DNA of 64,000 bases from Rhodovastum sp963709085 (GCA_963709085.1 CAVPVB010000007.1:1550001-1614000); one strand, 5' to 3'. Positions 38,282 through 47,012 are shown, counted from the first letter of the stretch. The notes: generated from the sequence alone by a model not told the origin. A program made the numbers and translations.

Positions 38282-39619
38282 TCAGCCCTCCCCGAACACC
38301 CGCGCGAACACCGTATCCACTTGCGCCAGATGCAGCCGCGCATCCATCGCGGCGTCCAGCGCCGCCGCCGGGACGTGCCCGGCCACGTCCGGATCGGCGG
38401 CCAGATTGGCACGGAAACTGCGGCCTTCCGGCGTGCCCAGCTTCTCCCAGGTTGCCATCGCGTTGCGCTGGACGATCCGGTAGGAATCCTCGCGCGAGAT
38501 GCCGGCGCGGGCCAGCGCCAGCAGCACCTCGCCCGAATGCACCACCCCGCCCAGGCTCTCCAGGTTGGCCGCCATCCGCTCGGGATGGATTGTCAGCTTT
38601 TCCATCATCCCGGCCAGCCGGGCGAGGGCGAAATCGAGCGTCACCGTGGCGTCCGGCCCGATCGCGCGTTCCACGCTGGAATGGCTGATGTCGCGCTCGT
38701 GCCACAGGGTGACGTTCTCCAGCGCCGGCACCACCGCGGCGCGCACGATGCGCGCGAGGCCGGTGAGGTTCTCGCTCAGCACCGGGTTGCGCTTGTGCGG
38801 CATGGCGGACGAGCCCTTCTGGCCCGGGTGGAAGAACTCCTCCGCCTCGCGCACTTCGCTGCGCTGCAAATGCCGCACCTCGGTCGCCAGCCGCTCCACC
38901 CCGGAGGCGATGACGGCGAGGGTGCAGAAATACGCCGCATGGCGGTCGCGCGGGATCACCTGGGTGGAGACCGGCTCGACCGCCAGCCCCAGCTTCTCCG
39001 CGACATAGGCCTCCACCGCCGGGTCGAGATGGGCAAACGTGCCGACGGCGCCGCTGATGGCGCACACCGCCACTTCCGCCCGCGCCGCCTGCAGCCGTTG
39101 GCGGTTGCGGGCGAACTCGGCGTAGTGGCCCGCCAGTTTGAGGCCGAAACTGGTCGGTTCGGCGTGGATGCCGTGGCTGCGGCCGATGGTCAGGGTGTGC
39201 TTGTGCTCGAAGGCGCGTGCCTTCAGCGCTGCCAGCAGGGCGTCGAGATCGGCCAGCAGCAGGTCGGCGGCCTGCGTGAGCTGCACGGACAGGCAGGTGT
39301 CCAGCACGTCGCTGCTGGTCATGCCCAGGTGCACGAACCGGCTGTCCGGGCCGATATGCTCGGCCAGCCAGGTCAGGAAGGCGATGACGTCGTGGCGCGT
39401 CTCGCGCTCGATGGCGTCGATGCGCTCCAGGTCGTCGAGCGAGAAGGCGGCCAGCGCCGGCGCCCCGCGTTCGCGGATGGTCGCCGCGGCACTGGCGGGA
39501 ATCGCACCGATGCGGGCCATGGCTTCGGCGGCCAGCGCCTCGATTTCGAACCAGATGCGGAAACGGTTCTCCGGCGACCAGATGGCGGCCATTGCCGGAC
39601 GGGTGTAACGGGGGACCAT
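38282..39619 (-). CDS. purB: Adenylosuccinate lyase
   Basis: About 445 residues from ATG 39619 (MVPRYTRPAMAAIWSPENRF); twelve further codons upstream are open but less likely. Splits SAICAR and adenylosuccinate in purine synthesis. Fumarase/ASL superfamily signs: DVIAFLTWLAEH, HLGMTSSDVLDTCLSVQL, GRSHGIHAEPTSFGLK, catalytic loop signature GSSAMPHKRNPVLSENLTGLAR, and ISHSSVERAIGPDATVTLDF. First gene of the purine block, divergent from terC. Confidence 0.97.
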   Translation of the reverse strand: MVPRYTRPAMAAIWSPENRFRIWFEIEALAAEAMARIGAIPASAAATIRERGAPALAAFSLDDLERIDAIERETRHDVIAFLTWLAEHIGPDSRFVHLGMTSSDVLDTCLSVQLTQAADLLLADLDALLAALKARAFEHKHTLTIGRSHGIHAEPTSFGLKLAGHYAEFARNRQRLQAARAEVAVCAISGAVGTFAHLDPAVEAYVAEKLGLAVEPVSTQVIPRDRHAAYFCTLAVIASGVERLATEVRHLQRSEVREAEEFFHPGQKGSSAMPHKRNPVLSENLTGLARIVRAAVVPALENVTLWHERDISHSSVERAIGPDATVTLDFALARLAGMMEKLTIHPERMAANLESLGGVVHSGEVLLALARAGISREDSYRIVQRNAMATWEKLGTPEGRSFRANLAADPDVAGHVPAAALDAAMDARLHLAQVDTVFARVFGEG

Positions 39620-39690
39620 GGGCGCTCCAGTCGCCTCCAACAGGGGCGACCCCATCTAGGCCGGAGCCGGGCCGCGGGCAAGGAAGGCGG

Positions 39691-40320
39691 ATGCACGTAA
39701 CGCTGCAGGAGCTGTCGGCGCTGCTGCAGGTGCTGATGGTGGACATCACCCTGGCCGGCGACAACGCGGTGGTGGTGGGCATGGCGGTGGCCGGGCTGCC
39801 GCCCCGGCAGAAGCGGCCGGCGATTATCGTGGGCATCGGGGCGGCGGCCGTGCTGCGTATTCTGCTCGGCACGGTCACCCTGCAATTGCTGCATGTGGTC
39901 GGGCTGGTGCTGGCCGGCGGCATTCTGCTGCTGTGGGTGTGCTGGAAGATGTACCGCGAGCTGCGCCAGCCATCGGCGGCCGAGGCAGAAGGCCAGCCGG
40001 CGGCAGAAAAGAGCCTGGGCGGCTCGATCCTGCAGATCGTGCTGGCCGACCTGTCCATGAGCGTCGACAACGTGCTGGCCGTCGCTGGCGCCGCCGAGGG
40101 CCATGTCTGGGTGCTGGTGGCGGGGCTGTCGGTGTCGGTGGTGCTGATGGGGGTTGCCGCCGCGTTCATCGCCGGGCTGCTGGAGCGGTTTCGCTGGATC
40201 GCCTGGGTCGGCCTGCTGATCGTGCTCTATATCGCGCTCAAACTGATCTGGCAGGGCAGCGACCAGGTAATGGACACCGCCTGGCCGGGTTTTCTGCACC
40301 CGCCGTACCGGCTGCGTTAG
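39691..40320 (+). CDS. TerC family integral membrane protein
   Basis: 209 residues from ATG 39691 after AAGGAAG-type ribosome site. Seven predicted membrane segments with the TerC marks LMVDITLAGDNAVVVGMA in segment two and ILQIVLADLSMSVDNVLAVAGAAEGH (metal-site-like Asp/Asn). Family members export manganese or calcium and support metalation of exported proteins, or resist tellurite; one such role is likely here. Divergent from purB by about 70 bp. Confidence 0.9.
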   Translation: MHVTLQELSALLQVLMVDITLAGDNAVVVGMAVAGLPPRQKRPAIIVGIGAAAVLRILLGTVTLQLLHVVGLVLAGGILLLWVCWKMYRELRQPSAAEAEGQPAAEKSLGGSILQIVLADLSMSVDNVLAVAGAAEGHVWVLVAGLSVSVVLMGVAAAFIAGLLERFRWIAWVGLLIVLYIALKLIWQGSDQVMDTAWPGFLHPPYRLR

Positions 40321-40416
40321 GCGCCGCGGTCCCACATTGCGAATGGCGGCGGAACGTATCAAAAAGGGGAAAGCGTCGGTCTGGCAACGGCGCGCAACCG
40401 AGGATGGAAACGCCGC

Positions 40417-41805
40417 ATGAGTCTGCTCGTCGCGCTCGGCGCACTTATCTTCCTGATGCTGGTCGCCTATCGCGGCTTCAGCGTCATTATCTTCGCGCCG
40501 ATCGCGGCGCTGCTGGCGGTGCTGCTGACCGATCCGTCCGCCGTGCTGCCGGTGTACAGCGGCCTCTTCATGGACAAGATGGTCGTGTTCGTGAAGCTGT
40601 ATTTCCCGGTGTTCCTGCTCGGCGCGGTGTTCGGCAAGGTCATCGAGCTGTCCGGGTTCTCGAAATCGATCGTCGCTGCCACCATCCGGCTGGTCGGTCC
40701 GCGGCACGCGGTGCTGGCCATCGTGCTGGTCAGCAACATTCTGACCTATGGCGGCGTGTCGCTGTTCGTGGTGGTGTTTGCGGTCTATCCGTTCGCCGCC
40801 GAGGTGTTCCGCCAGGGCAACATTCCCAAACGGCTGATCCCGGGCGCGATCGCGCTGGGCGCCTTCAGCTACACCATGGACGCCCTGCCGGGCACGCCGC
40901 AGATACAGAACATCATCCCGACCAGTTTCTTCCACACCGATGCCTACGCGGCCGGCTGGCTCGGCGTGATCGGGGCCGTCTTCATCTTCCTGACCGGCAT
41001 GACCTATCTGACCTGGCGGATGCGTCAGGCAGCCGCCGCCGGCGAGGGCTACGGCACCGGCCATGTCAACGAGCCGGACCACGTGCCGGAGGAAAGCCTG
41101 GCCAATCCGCTGGTGGCCATCCTGCCGCTGATCGCGGTCGGCGTGCTCAACAAGGTGTTCACCCTGACGCTGCCGCGCATTTACGGCGCCACGGTGCAGG
41201 TGGACCTGGCCGGGCTGGAGCATCCCCTGGTCATCACCTCGCCGCCGATCCCGATCTGGGCGCTCGAGCTGGCGTTGGTGAGCGGCATTCTGCTGACCGT
41301 TGTCCTGTCGTTCCAGCTGGTGACCCGGCGCTTTTCCGAGGGGACGCGGGTGGCGGTGCTCGGCGCGCTGCTGGCCTCGATCAACACCGCCACGGAATAC
41401 GGGTTCGGCGCGGTGATCGCGGCACTGCCCGGGTTCCTGGTGATCAAATCCGCTTTGGCCTCGATCCCCAACCCGCTGGTGAACGAGGCGATCAGTGTCA
41501 CCACGCTGGCCGGCATTACCGGCTCGGCCTCGGGCGGCATGAGCATCGCGCTGGCTGCATTGTCCGGCCAGTTCATTGCCGCCGCCACTGCCGTCGGCAT
41601 TCCGATGGAGGTGCTGCACCGGGTGGCCGCCATGGCCAGCGGCGGCATGGATACGCTGCCGCACAATGGCGCGGTGATCACCCTGCTGGCGGTGTGCGGC
41701 CTGACCCACCGGCAGTCCTATAAGGACATCTTCGCTATCACCGCCATCAAGACGGTGGCGGTTTTCGTCGTGATCGGCGTCTATTACCTGACCGGCATCG
41801 TCTGA
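40417..41805 (+). CDS. GntP family permease (organic acid transporter)
   Basis: 462 residues with about 12 membrane segments. GntP signs: LLVALGALIFLMLVAYRGFSVIIFAPIAALLAVLLT, FLLGAVFGKVIELSGFSKSIVAATIRLVG, DALPGTPQIQNIIPTSFF and SGGMDTLPHNGAVITLLAVCGLTHRQSYKDIF at the C-terminus. Imports gluconate or related hydroxy/keto acids; the substrate is not decided here. ATG 40417. Followed by three tandem hairpins. Confidence 0.9.
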   Translation: MSLLVALGALIFLMLVAYRGFSVIIFAPIAALLAVLLTDPSAVLPVYSGLFMDKMVVFVKLYFPVFLLGAVFGKVIELSGFSKSIVAATIRLVGPRHAVLAIVLVSNILTYGGVSLFVVVFAVYPFAAEVFRQGNIPKRLIPGAIALGAFSYTMDALPGTPQIQNIIPTSFFHTDAYAAGWLGVIGAVFIFLTGMTYLTWRMRQAAAAGEGYGTGHVNEPDHVPEESLANPLVAILPLIAVGVLNKVFTLTLPRIYGATVQVDLAGLEHPLVITSPPIPIWALELALVSGILLTVVLSFQLVTRRFSEGTRVAVLGALLASINTATEYGFGAVIAALPGFLVIKSALASIPNPLVNEAISVTTLAGITGSASGGMSIALAALSGQFIAAATAVGIPMEVLHRVAAMASGGMDTLPHNGAVITLLAVCGLTHRQSYKDIFAITAIKTVAVFVVIGVYYLTGIV

Positions 41806-41820
41806 CCATAAGCATTGGGT

Positions 41821-41892
41821 CCAGGGGCCATAGGCCCCTGGTTGGGGTGCAGGGGCCAACGGCCCCTGCCGGGGTCCGGGGCCGCGCCCCGG
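41821..41892. terminator. Three tandem hairpins between convergent genes
   Basis: Stems CCAGGGGCC/GGCCCCTGG (41821-41841), GCAGGGGCC/GGCCCCTGC (41849-41869) and CCGGGGC/GCCCCGG (41876-41892), each with a 3-nt loop. Between the convergent gntP-like and ICMT-like genes. Confidence 0.82.
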
Positions 41893-41895
41893 CAG

Positions 41896-42573
41896 CTACC
41901 AAACCCCAGGCACCAGCCGATAGCGCACGTTCTTTGCGTATGCCGCGTACCCCGGCAGCTCCAGGATCAGCAAGCGCTCCTCCAGCACAGCCCGCAGGGC
42001 GAGCACCGCCATCAGCGCCGGCACGAAGGCGAACCCCCACCACGACCCCAGCAGCAGCGGCAGGCCGGCAAAGAAGAACAGCGCGCCGGCATACATGGGA
42101 TGGCGCACCACCGCGTAGGGTCCGCCGGTCGCCACTGCATGGCCGCGTGACGCCTGCAGCTTCACCACCGGTGCGGCGAACCGGTTGGCGCGGAACACCA
42201 GGCAGGACAGCCAGACCGAGGCCACCGGTCCGGTGGCCCCCACCAGTTGCAGCCACCCCGGCATGTGGGAGAGCCGCCAGCGCCCGGCGTCCAGCGCCAT
42301 GACCGCCAGCCAGGTGACGAACAGCAGCCCCACTGCGGCCAGAAGCAGCTTGTCCCAGCGCTGCTGGCCGGGCTGCCAGAACGGCGCCAGACGCTCGGCC
42401 AGCAATTCCGGGTCGTGCCGGGCGAGCCAGGCGCCCACGCCCAGCGACAGCACGCCCATCAGGGCCAGAAACGCCCAGGCGCCGGGCCAGTCCCAGGTTC
42501 CCGCCACGCCGAACAGCAACGCGCCCATGCCGGCGAGCCAGAGGCCGGTCTGGCGGATCATGCGCGCCAGCAT
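41896..42573 (-). CDS. Isoprenylcysteine methyltransferase-type membrane protein
   Basis: 225 residues, five membrane segments. ICMT/PEMT-like signature VATGGPYAVVRHPMYAGALFFFAGLPLLLGS (RHPxYxG) and LEERLLILELPGYAAYAKNVRYRLVPGVW (ExxL..Y..Y) at the C-terminus, where S-adenosylmethionine binds. In bacteria such proteins methylate lipids or are of unknown target. ATG 42573, four bases downstream of the lyase-family gene, so they probably share a transcript. Confidence 0.87.
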   Translation of the reverse strand: MLARMIRQTGLWLAGMGALLFGVAGTWDWPGAWAFLALMGVLSLGVGAWLARHDPELLAERLAPFWQPGQQRWDKLLLAAVGLLFVTWLAVMALDAGRWRLSHMPGWLQLVGATGPVASVWLSCLVFRANRFAAPVVKLQASRGHAVATGGPYAVVRHPMYAGALFFFAGLPLLLGSWWGFAFVPALMAVLALRAVLEERLLILELPGYAAYAKNVRYRLVPGVW

Positions 42574-42576
42574 CGG

Positions 42577-43443
42577 TCAGGTCCTTCCCCCCAGGAAGTC
42601 CCGCGCCGCGGCGGTGTAATCGGCCTTGCGGGTCACCTGCCGCATCAGCGCCGCCGAGGGTTGGTTGGTCAGCGCCTTGGGTGGCGTGCCATCGCGCAGG
42701 GCGGCCATCGTCTCCTGGATGGCGCGCACCGCCGCCATGAAGGGATGGTGGCCCTGCAGCGCGATCCGCGCCCCGGCGGCGGCCAGGGCCTCGCGGCTGA
42801 ATTCGCCCTCGGTGCCGCCGAGGATGACCGGCTTGCCGGTGGCCTCGTGCAGAGCCTGCAGTTGTTCCAGCGACGCGACCCCGGTGAAGAACAGCGCATC
42901 CGCGCCGGCCCCGGCATAGGCGGCGGCCCGCGCCATCGCCTCGTCCAGACCGCCGGCCTGCAGCGCGCTGGTGCGGCCGACGATCACCAGCTCGGAATCC
43001 ATCCGCGCCGCCAGCGCCGCGCGGATTTTGCCCAGGCCTTCCTCGAGCGACAGCAGATGCAGCTTGCCGTTGCCGTAGGGAAGCGGCAGCGCGGTGTCCT
43101 CGATGGTCAGCGCCGCCGCGCCGGCGACCTCCAGTTCCTGCACCGTGCGCATGACGCTGAGCGCGTTGCCGTAGCCGTGATCGGCGTCCACCAGCAGCGG
43201 CAGCCAGTCGGTGGCGCGGGTCATCCGGCGGACCTGCTCGGCGAATTCGGTCAGCGTCAGCACCACCAGATCGGGCGCGCCGAGCACCGCGAGCGAGGCG
43301 ACCGAGCCGGCGAACATGCCGGCCGCGAACCCCAGATCCTCGGCGATGCGGGCCGAGATCGGGTCGAACACCGAGGCCGGATGGATGCAATCCGGCGCTG
43401 CGAGGATGGCGCGGAAGGCGTGCCGGCGACCAGTCCAGCTCAT
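42577..43443 (-). CDS. Isocitrate lyase/PEP mutase-superfamily oxaloacetate decarboxylase (PA4872 type)
   Basis: 288 residues from ATG 43443. (beta/alpha)8 enzyme: CIHPASVFDPISARIAEDLGF, GMFAGSVASLAVLGAPDLVVLT, LLVDADHGYGNALSVMRTVQELE with Asp Mg(II) ligands, AAALTIEDTALPLPYG, VIVGRTSALQ and GADALFFTGV. This string is characteristic of the PA4872 group, whose founding member decarboxylates oxaloacetate and lacks the lyase Cys motif. Likely Mg-dependent decarboxylation of a 2-oxo dicarboxylate. Shares a transcript with the methyltransferase gene and is divergent from the PYP-like gene. Confidence 0.86.
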   Translation of the reverse strand: MSWTGRRHAFRAILAAPDCIHPASVFDPISARIAEDLGFAAGMFAGSVASLAVLGAPDLVVLTLTEFAEQVRRMTRATDWLPLLVDADHGYGNALSVMRTVQELEVAGAAALTIEDTALPLPYGNGKLHLLSLEEGLGKIRAALAARMDSELVIVGRTSALQAGGLDEAMARAAAYAGAGADALFFTGVASLEQLQALHEATGKPVILGGTEGEFSREALAAAGARIALQGHHPFMAAVRAIQETMAALRDGTPPKALTNQPSAALMRQVTRKADYTAAARDFLGGRT

Positions 43444-43509
43444 TGGTATCTTCCCGTATCGTCGTCCGGCGCTACTTTGCCCTTCTTTGCAGGATAGCGG
43501 GAGAGGTTC

Positions 43510-43920
43510 ATGGGGGAATGCCTGGCCGGTGCCGGCGCCGGGGTGACGCCGCCGGGTTTTGACGCGCCGGGCCTCGCCGCCCGGCTGGAGCGGCTTTCGC
43601 CGCCAGAGCTGGACCGGCTGGATTTCGCTGCCGTCCGGGTGGATGGGGCGGGGGTGGTGCGGGCGATCAACCGCGCCGCCGCTTCGCTGCCGGTTTTTCA
43701 GGGCGAAGCGGCGGTTGGCCGGTCCTTCTACGGCGAGGTGGCGCCGTCGCTGGCCAATGCCGAGGTGCGCGGCCGTATCGAGCGGGCGCTGGAGCGCGGC
43801 GCGATCGACCTGGAACTCGGGCACGGTTCGGGTTTCGCCGATCCGCTGCACGGTTTGCGCGGCCGGATGCAGCCGGCCGGGGGCGGCGGGTTCTGGCTGT
43901 TCCTGCTGCCGGTTACCTGA
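43510..43920 (+). CDS. Photoactive yellow protein-like PAS protein without the chromophore cysteine
   Basis: 136 residues from ATG 43510 after GGGAGAGG. Aligns through the whole PYP fold: LERLSPPELDRLDFAAVRVDGAGVV, NRAAASLPVFQGEAAVGRSFY, then GEVAPSLANAEVRGRIERALERG and a final strand GGFWLFLLPV. In true PYP the motif is VAPC with p-coumaric acid on Cys69; here it is VAPS (Ser80), and the Tyr42 and Glu46 hydrogen-bonding partners are Ile53 and Ala57. So it cannot carry the usual chromophore and probably senses or binds something else, or acts as a structural PAS domain. It ends two bases from the convergent BciB-like gene. Confidence 0.84.
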   Translation: MGECLAGAGAGVTPPGFDAPGLAARLERLSPPELDRLDFAAVRVDGAGVVRAINRAAASLPVFQGEAAVGRSFYGEVAPSLANAEVRGRIERALERGAIDLELGHGSGFADPLHGLRGRMQPAGGGGFWLFLLPVT

Positions 43921-43921
43921 C

Positions 43922-45151
43922 TTAGGGCCTTTCGTCGTCGGTCGGGGTGAGGCCGTAGGGGGCCACCAGCGACCACACATGCGCCGGCACCATATGGCGC
44001 AGGCGGCGCGGTTCCTGGCGGCGGAGGTGCAGGATGGTCTCGACCGCCTTCATCTCCAGCCGGGCGCGGGCGAATTCCAGGCCGCGCGGCCCGACCTTCG
44101 GCATCAGCCAGCCGACCAGCGGACGCAGGAAGTTCGGCATGCCGCGCACCGGCAGGCCGCCGGCGGCGCGTTCGGTGTTCTTCAGGAACCCCTTCACCGG
44201 CGCCTGCCGCTTGCCCGCGCTGCCCGGCGCGGCGGTGCGGACCTCGCCGCCGAGCAGGGCGAGCAATTCCTCGCCACGGGCGTTGCGCACCAGCAGCCAT
44301 TGTTCGCCTTCGCCGCCCATGTAGCCCACCGTGATGTCGGCCAGGCTGTTGGTGTAGTCCACACAGGTGCGGCAGGTGAGCGGGAAGAAATCGCCGGGCA
44401 GTTTCGACAAGGGCAGCAGCAGGAAGGGGATGCGCCGGTGGCGGCCGTCGGCGAAGCGCAGTTCCACGTGATAGTCGGCGCAGAATTCCAGATAGGTGAT
44501 GCTGGCGGGATCGTCGGCCAGCAGCGCCAGGAATTCGTGGAACCGCTCGGTGGTGGTGTTGTCCGAGCACGGCGTGCCGATGACGTACAGCCGCTCCAGC
44601 CCCAGTTCCTGTTCCAGCGCGCGTAACGCATAGATCTGGCAGGGGACGCCGATGACGGCGAGGCGGCGGTAGCCTTTGGCGATCGCCGGTTCCAGCAGGG
44701 CGAGCAGCGGCGCGTAGCCCATGCGCATGCCGCGGCACTGCGCCATGCCGGCGGCCTCGGTGACCAGCACCGGGCGTGGCCGCCAGCGGTCGTTCGGGTC
44801 GGCGGCCATGGCGAGCACCGCGTCCACCGCGCCGGTTTCCAGCAGGCGGGCGGCGATGCGGGTGGTGATGCCGGTCCATTGCGCCCCCTCGGCCGGCGGC
44901 ACGAGGGCCGCGCGCAGCGTGCGGCGATAGGGACCGAAGAACGCCTCATCCTCGCGGCCGGGGTCGCGGGTGCGGCCGTGCACGCGGGTTTCCATCGCCG
45001 GGTAGTGCGGGCGGATGAACTGGCAGGCCTGGCCGCAGCGCTTGTGGTCCGCGGTGCGCGAAATGCCGCAATCGGTGCAGAGCGAGCGGGGCGCGGCGTC
45101 GGCGAGCGGTGGCGTCCAGACCGGGGCGGTTTTGTCCTGCTGGCGTGTCAC
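43922..45151 (-). CDS. bciB: BciB-like divinyl (proto)chlorophyllide 8-vinyl reductase / F420-reducing hydrogenase beta-like protein
   Basis: 409 residues. Family of F420 hydrogenase/dehydrogenase beta subunits. N-terminal Cys cluster LCTDCGISRTADHKRCGQACQF (C25, C28, C39, C43) for a [4Fe-4S] centre, then LAVIGVPCQIYALR, VIGTPCSDNTTTERFHEF, and a second CxxC in FPLTCRTCVDYTNSLADITVGYMGG. This two-cluster plus FAD plan is that of BciB, the ferredoxin-driven 8-vinyl reductase of chlorophyll synthesis. The neighbouring PYP-like gene supports a phototrophy link. A different flavin reductase role cannot be excluded without other bch genes in view. Confidence 0.75.
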   Translation of the reverse strand: MTRQQDKTAPVWTPPLADAAPRSLCTDCGISRTADHKRCGQACQFIRPHYPAMETRVHGRTRDPGREDEAFFGPYRRTLRAALVPPAEGAQWTGITTRIAARLLETGAVDAVLAMAADPNDRWRPRPVLVTEAAGMAQCRGMRMGYAPLLALLEPAIAKGYRRLAVIGVPCQIYALRALEQELGLERLYVIGTPCSDNTTTERFHEFLALLADDPASITYLEFCADYHVELRFADGRHRRIPFLLLPLSKLPGDFFPLTCRTCVDYTNSLADITVGYMGGEGEQWLLVRNARGEELLALLGGEVRTAAPGSAGKRQAPVKGFLKNTERAAGGLPVRGMPNFLRPLVGWLMPKVGPRGLEFARARLEMKAVETILHLRRQEPRRLRHMVPAHVWSLVAPYGLTPTDDERP

Positions 45152-45262
45152 GATGCGCGGTCCTTGTCGGTGACCCGGGATGGGGTGGGGACGGCAAGGT
45201 AACGGCGGCCGGGGTGACGGGGAGGGGGATTGCGGCGGGACTGGGATGCGGGGGAGGGGCTG

Positions 45263-45679
45263 TCAGGACCCGGTCTCGCTGGCGATCACCAGGCGCGCGC
45301 CACGGGCGAGCAGGGATGACCGGCTCACGCCCGTGCGCCGGGCCACGTCATCGATGCGCGCCAGCAGGCTTTCATCGAGGCTGACATTGACCCGCAGCGC
45401 GCGGCCCGCCGTTTCCACCGGCACCAGCAATGCCCGCGGATCGTGGGTGTGGCTGCGGTCATAGTCCGGGATGGCGTCATCCTCGATGGAAGGGGGCAGC
45501 GCCTCGCCCTCCCGTTCCATGTCCTCCACCGCCGTGGCCAGCGCATCCCTGGCCTGACGCATCACATCGGCGAACCGCTCGGCAACCGAGGTCACGCCGG
45601 GGAAGGCCGGCAGGAGGATCGACCAGTTCGCCTCGCCGGGCAGCCGGTCGGCGATGGCGAGGTAGTATTTGGTGGCCAT
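45263..45679 (-). CDS. hicB: HicB-type antitoxin
   Basis: 138 residues from ATG 45679. HicB core: KYYLAIADRLPGEANWSILLPAFPGVTSVAERFADVMRQARDALATAVEDMEREG (RNase-H-like fold), then a linker and a C-terminal ribbon-helix-helix: LRVNVSLDESLLARIDDVARRTGVSRSSLLARGARLVI. Neutralises HicA and represses the pair. Downstream of hicA by 13 bp. Start after AGGAGAGC-like region. Confidence 0.9.
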   Translation of the reverse strand: MATKYYLAIADRLPGEANWSILLPAFPGVTSVAERFADVMRQARDALATAVEDMEREGEALPPSIEDDAIPDYDRSHTHDPRALLVPVETAGRALRVNVSLDESLLARIDDVARRTGVSRSSLLARGARLVIASETGS

Positions 45680-45692
45680 GGCTCTGCTCTCC

Positions 45693-45884
45693 TCAGCGCT
45701 GTGGCGGGAACTCCCAGCCGGCCTGGGCGCAGATGGCGCGCAGCGTGCCGGTGGGGATGTCGCCGGCATGACGGGAGACAACGACGCGCTGGGTGCCCTT
45801 GCGGAAGATGACGTGGGAACCTTTGCCCTGACGCTCGGTCCAGCCTTCCCGTTGCAGCCGGTTCATGGCTTCGCGCGGTGTCAT
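45693..45884 (-). CDS. hicA: HicA-type mRNA interferase toxin
   Basis: 63 residues from ATG 45884. Double-stranded-RNA-binding-like fold: MTPREAMNRLQREGWTERQGKGSHVIFRKGTQRVVVSRHAGDIPTGTLRAICAQAGW (given here only in part by motif: Gly-Ser-His catalytic motif, then VVVSRHAGDIPTGTLRAI). The His in GSH is the catalytic residue of HicA. First gene of the hicAB pair. Classical toxin-first order. Confidence 0.9.
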   Translation of the reverse strand: MTPREAMNRLQREGWTERQGKGSHVIFRKGTQRVVVSRHAGDIPTGTLRAICAQAGWEFPPQR

Positions 45885-46113
45885 GCCACGGTGCTCCGCG
45901 CTTGCTGCAGGGGCGAAGATAGGTGATCTGGGTTTTGGAGGGAAGGGAGATTGCGCAAGAGTGTGTAGGGCGCGGTCTCGGGTGCTGATCATTGACGGCC
46001 AGCAAGCGGGCAAAAAAACGAAGGGCATTCCGCCATTTTCAGGGTACGGCGGGGCCTCGCATCGTCGGGCGGACGCAAGATCGAAACGCTGCCGAATAGC
46101 AGCCGGCAGGATA

Positions 46114-46144
46114 CGCTACACTTTTCCGCCTTACGCGTGTTGCT
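46114..46144. repeat. Degenerate copy of the GGTGGGT palindromic repeat
   Basis: Shares the outer part (ACGCTACACTTTTCCGCC, then TACGCGTGTTGCTC) with copies at 46879-46926, but the palindrome is decayed. It bounds one side of the SLATT gene. Confidence 0.5.
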
Positions 46145-46185
46145 CTGCGCTGACTGTGGCCTAGCCGGAGCTTGCGGCGTCTCGG

Positions 46186-46833
46186 TCAACTGACGAGGCG
46201 GAAGGGCAAGGCATAGAAAAAGACCAGCCAGAAAAAACCCACAGTGATAGCAAATAAAAGTACCGTCTGAAAATTGTCTCGTGCTAAAAGTGAGATTTTA
46301 ATTCTATACCGTACAGTGGATGTGAGGAACGCAAACTGTTCATGCCGCTCCACCATGTATTTTTGAAAGTCAAGATCGCTATGGTTAACGCTGTATTTTT
46401 GCAAAACGGCGCTATATTTTTTATTGTAATCCAATAACTCAAGCTCTGTTAGGCATCCTCGCGCCGCTACCTCGCGGTATATCTCTTTTATCTCAAGCGC
46501 GCTTCGGTGATGCTGCTCAGCGTTGACTGCGTCCCGCTTGGAATTATGCAGCAGTGCCGACGCAAGAATCACAACAGACAGCACGACCGTCGCCAGATTG
46601 AGCGTGTCTGCCACCGCCTGCGGCAGCTTCCAAAAATACGGAAGCACCGTAAGAGCGATGATGTAAGCCAACGTCATCGCGGTTATCCACGTCAGGTCTC
46701 CGTCGTTGTTTTCAAGACGCTTCGCAGCGTTAAACCGGCTTCCCGCCGTAGCTTTCATGTCATGCAGAAATTTCTCCACCTTCTCGGATGGCGCGTTCCG
46801 GTGCGAGGCGGGCAGATGCGAGAAATCGTCCAT
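46186..46833 (-). CDS. SLATT-domain membrane protein (predicted defence effector)
   Basis: 215 residues from ATG 46833; upstream in-frame sequence runs through palindromic repeats and is not coding. Two close membrane segments (~48-68, LTWITAMTLAYIIALTVLPYFW, and ~78-96, LNLATVVLSVVILASALLH) follow a basic helix with RLENNDG, then a helical cytosolic part (AEQHHRSALEIKEIYREV) and a third segment near the end (TVLLFAITVGFFWLVFFY). This fits SLATT, a two-membrane-segment domain in predicted nucleotide-sensing defence systems and reverse-transcriptase-linked modules. No cGAS-like, SLOG or RT partner is seen nearby. GC is lower than neighbours. Confidence 0.72.
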   Translation of the reverse strand: MDDFSHLPASHRNAPSEKVEKFLHDMKATAGSRFNAAKRLENNDGDLTWITAMTLAYIIALTVLPYFWKLPQAVADTLNLATVVLSVVILASALLHNSKRDAVNAEQHHRSALEIKEIYREVAARGCLTELELLDYNKKYSAVLQKYSVNHSDLDFQKYMVERHEQFAFLTSTVRYRIKISLLARDNFQTVLLFAITVGFFWLVFFYALPFRLVS

Positions 46834-46893
46834 GGTAAGGAGATTAGCTCTACCGTCGTTCCGGCGTAAGGGAGGAATGAGCAGCACACGTAG

Positions 46894-46919
46894 GGTGGGT
46901 AAGCGAAGCGCCACCCACC
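46894..46919. repeat. GGTGGGT palindromic repeat, copy 2
   Basis: GGTGGGT-AAGCGAAGCGCC-ACCCACC hairpin with inner GCG stem, 60 bp before the SLATT start; inverse orientation to copy 3. Confidence 0.85.
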
Positions 46920-47012
46920 AACGCAAGTCTCCGCCAGTGCAAGCATTTCCGGCTCGTGCATGATGCCGCAGAGCCAACGCGAAAATAAGCGGTGATGGCA
47001 CCTCGTTGCGTT

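Noticed and set aside
37356..40169. Very long frame joining purC to a region over purB as one 937-residue protein
   Set aside because: Only the purC part is meaningful. Upstream it reads purB out of frame; the conserved purC start is at 38120.
39373..41859. 828-codon frame opposite terC and gntP-like genes
   Set aside because: Both plus-strand genes have clear membrane-protein families, and this frame is a His/Gln/Arg-rich shadow.
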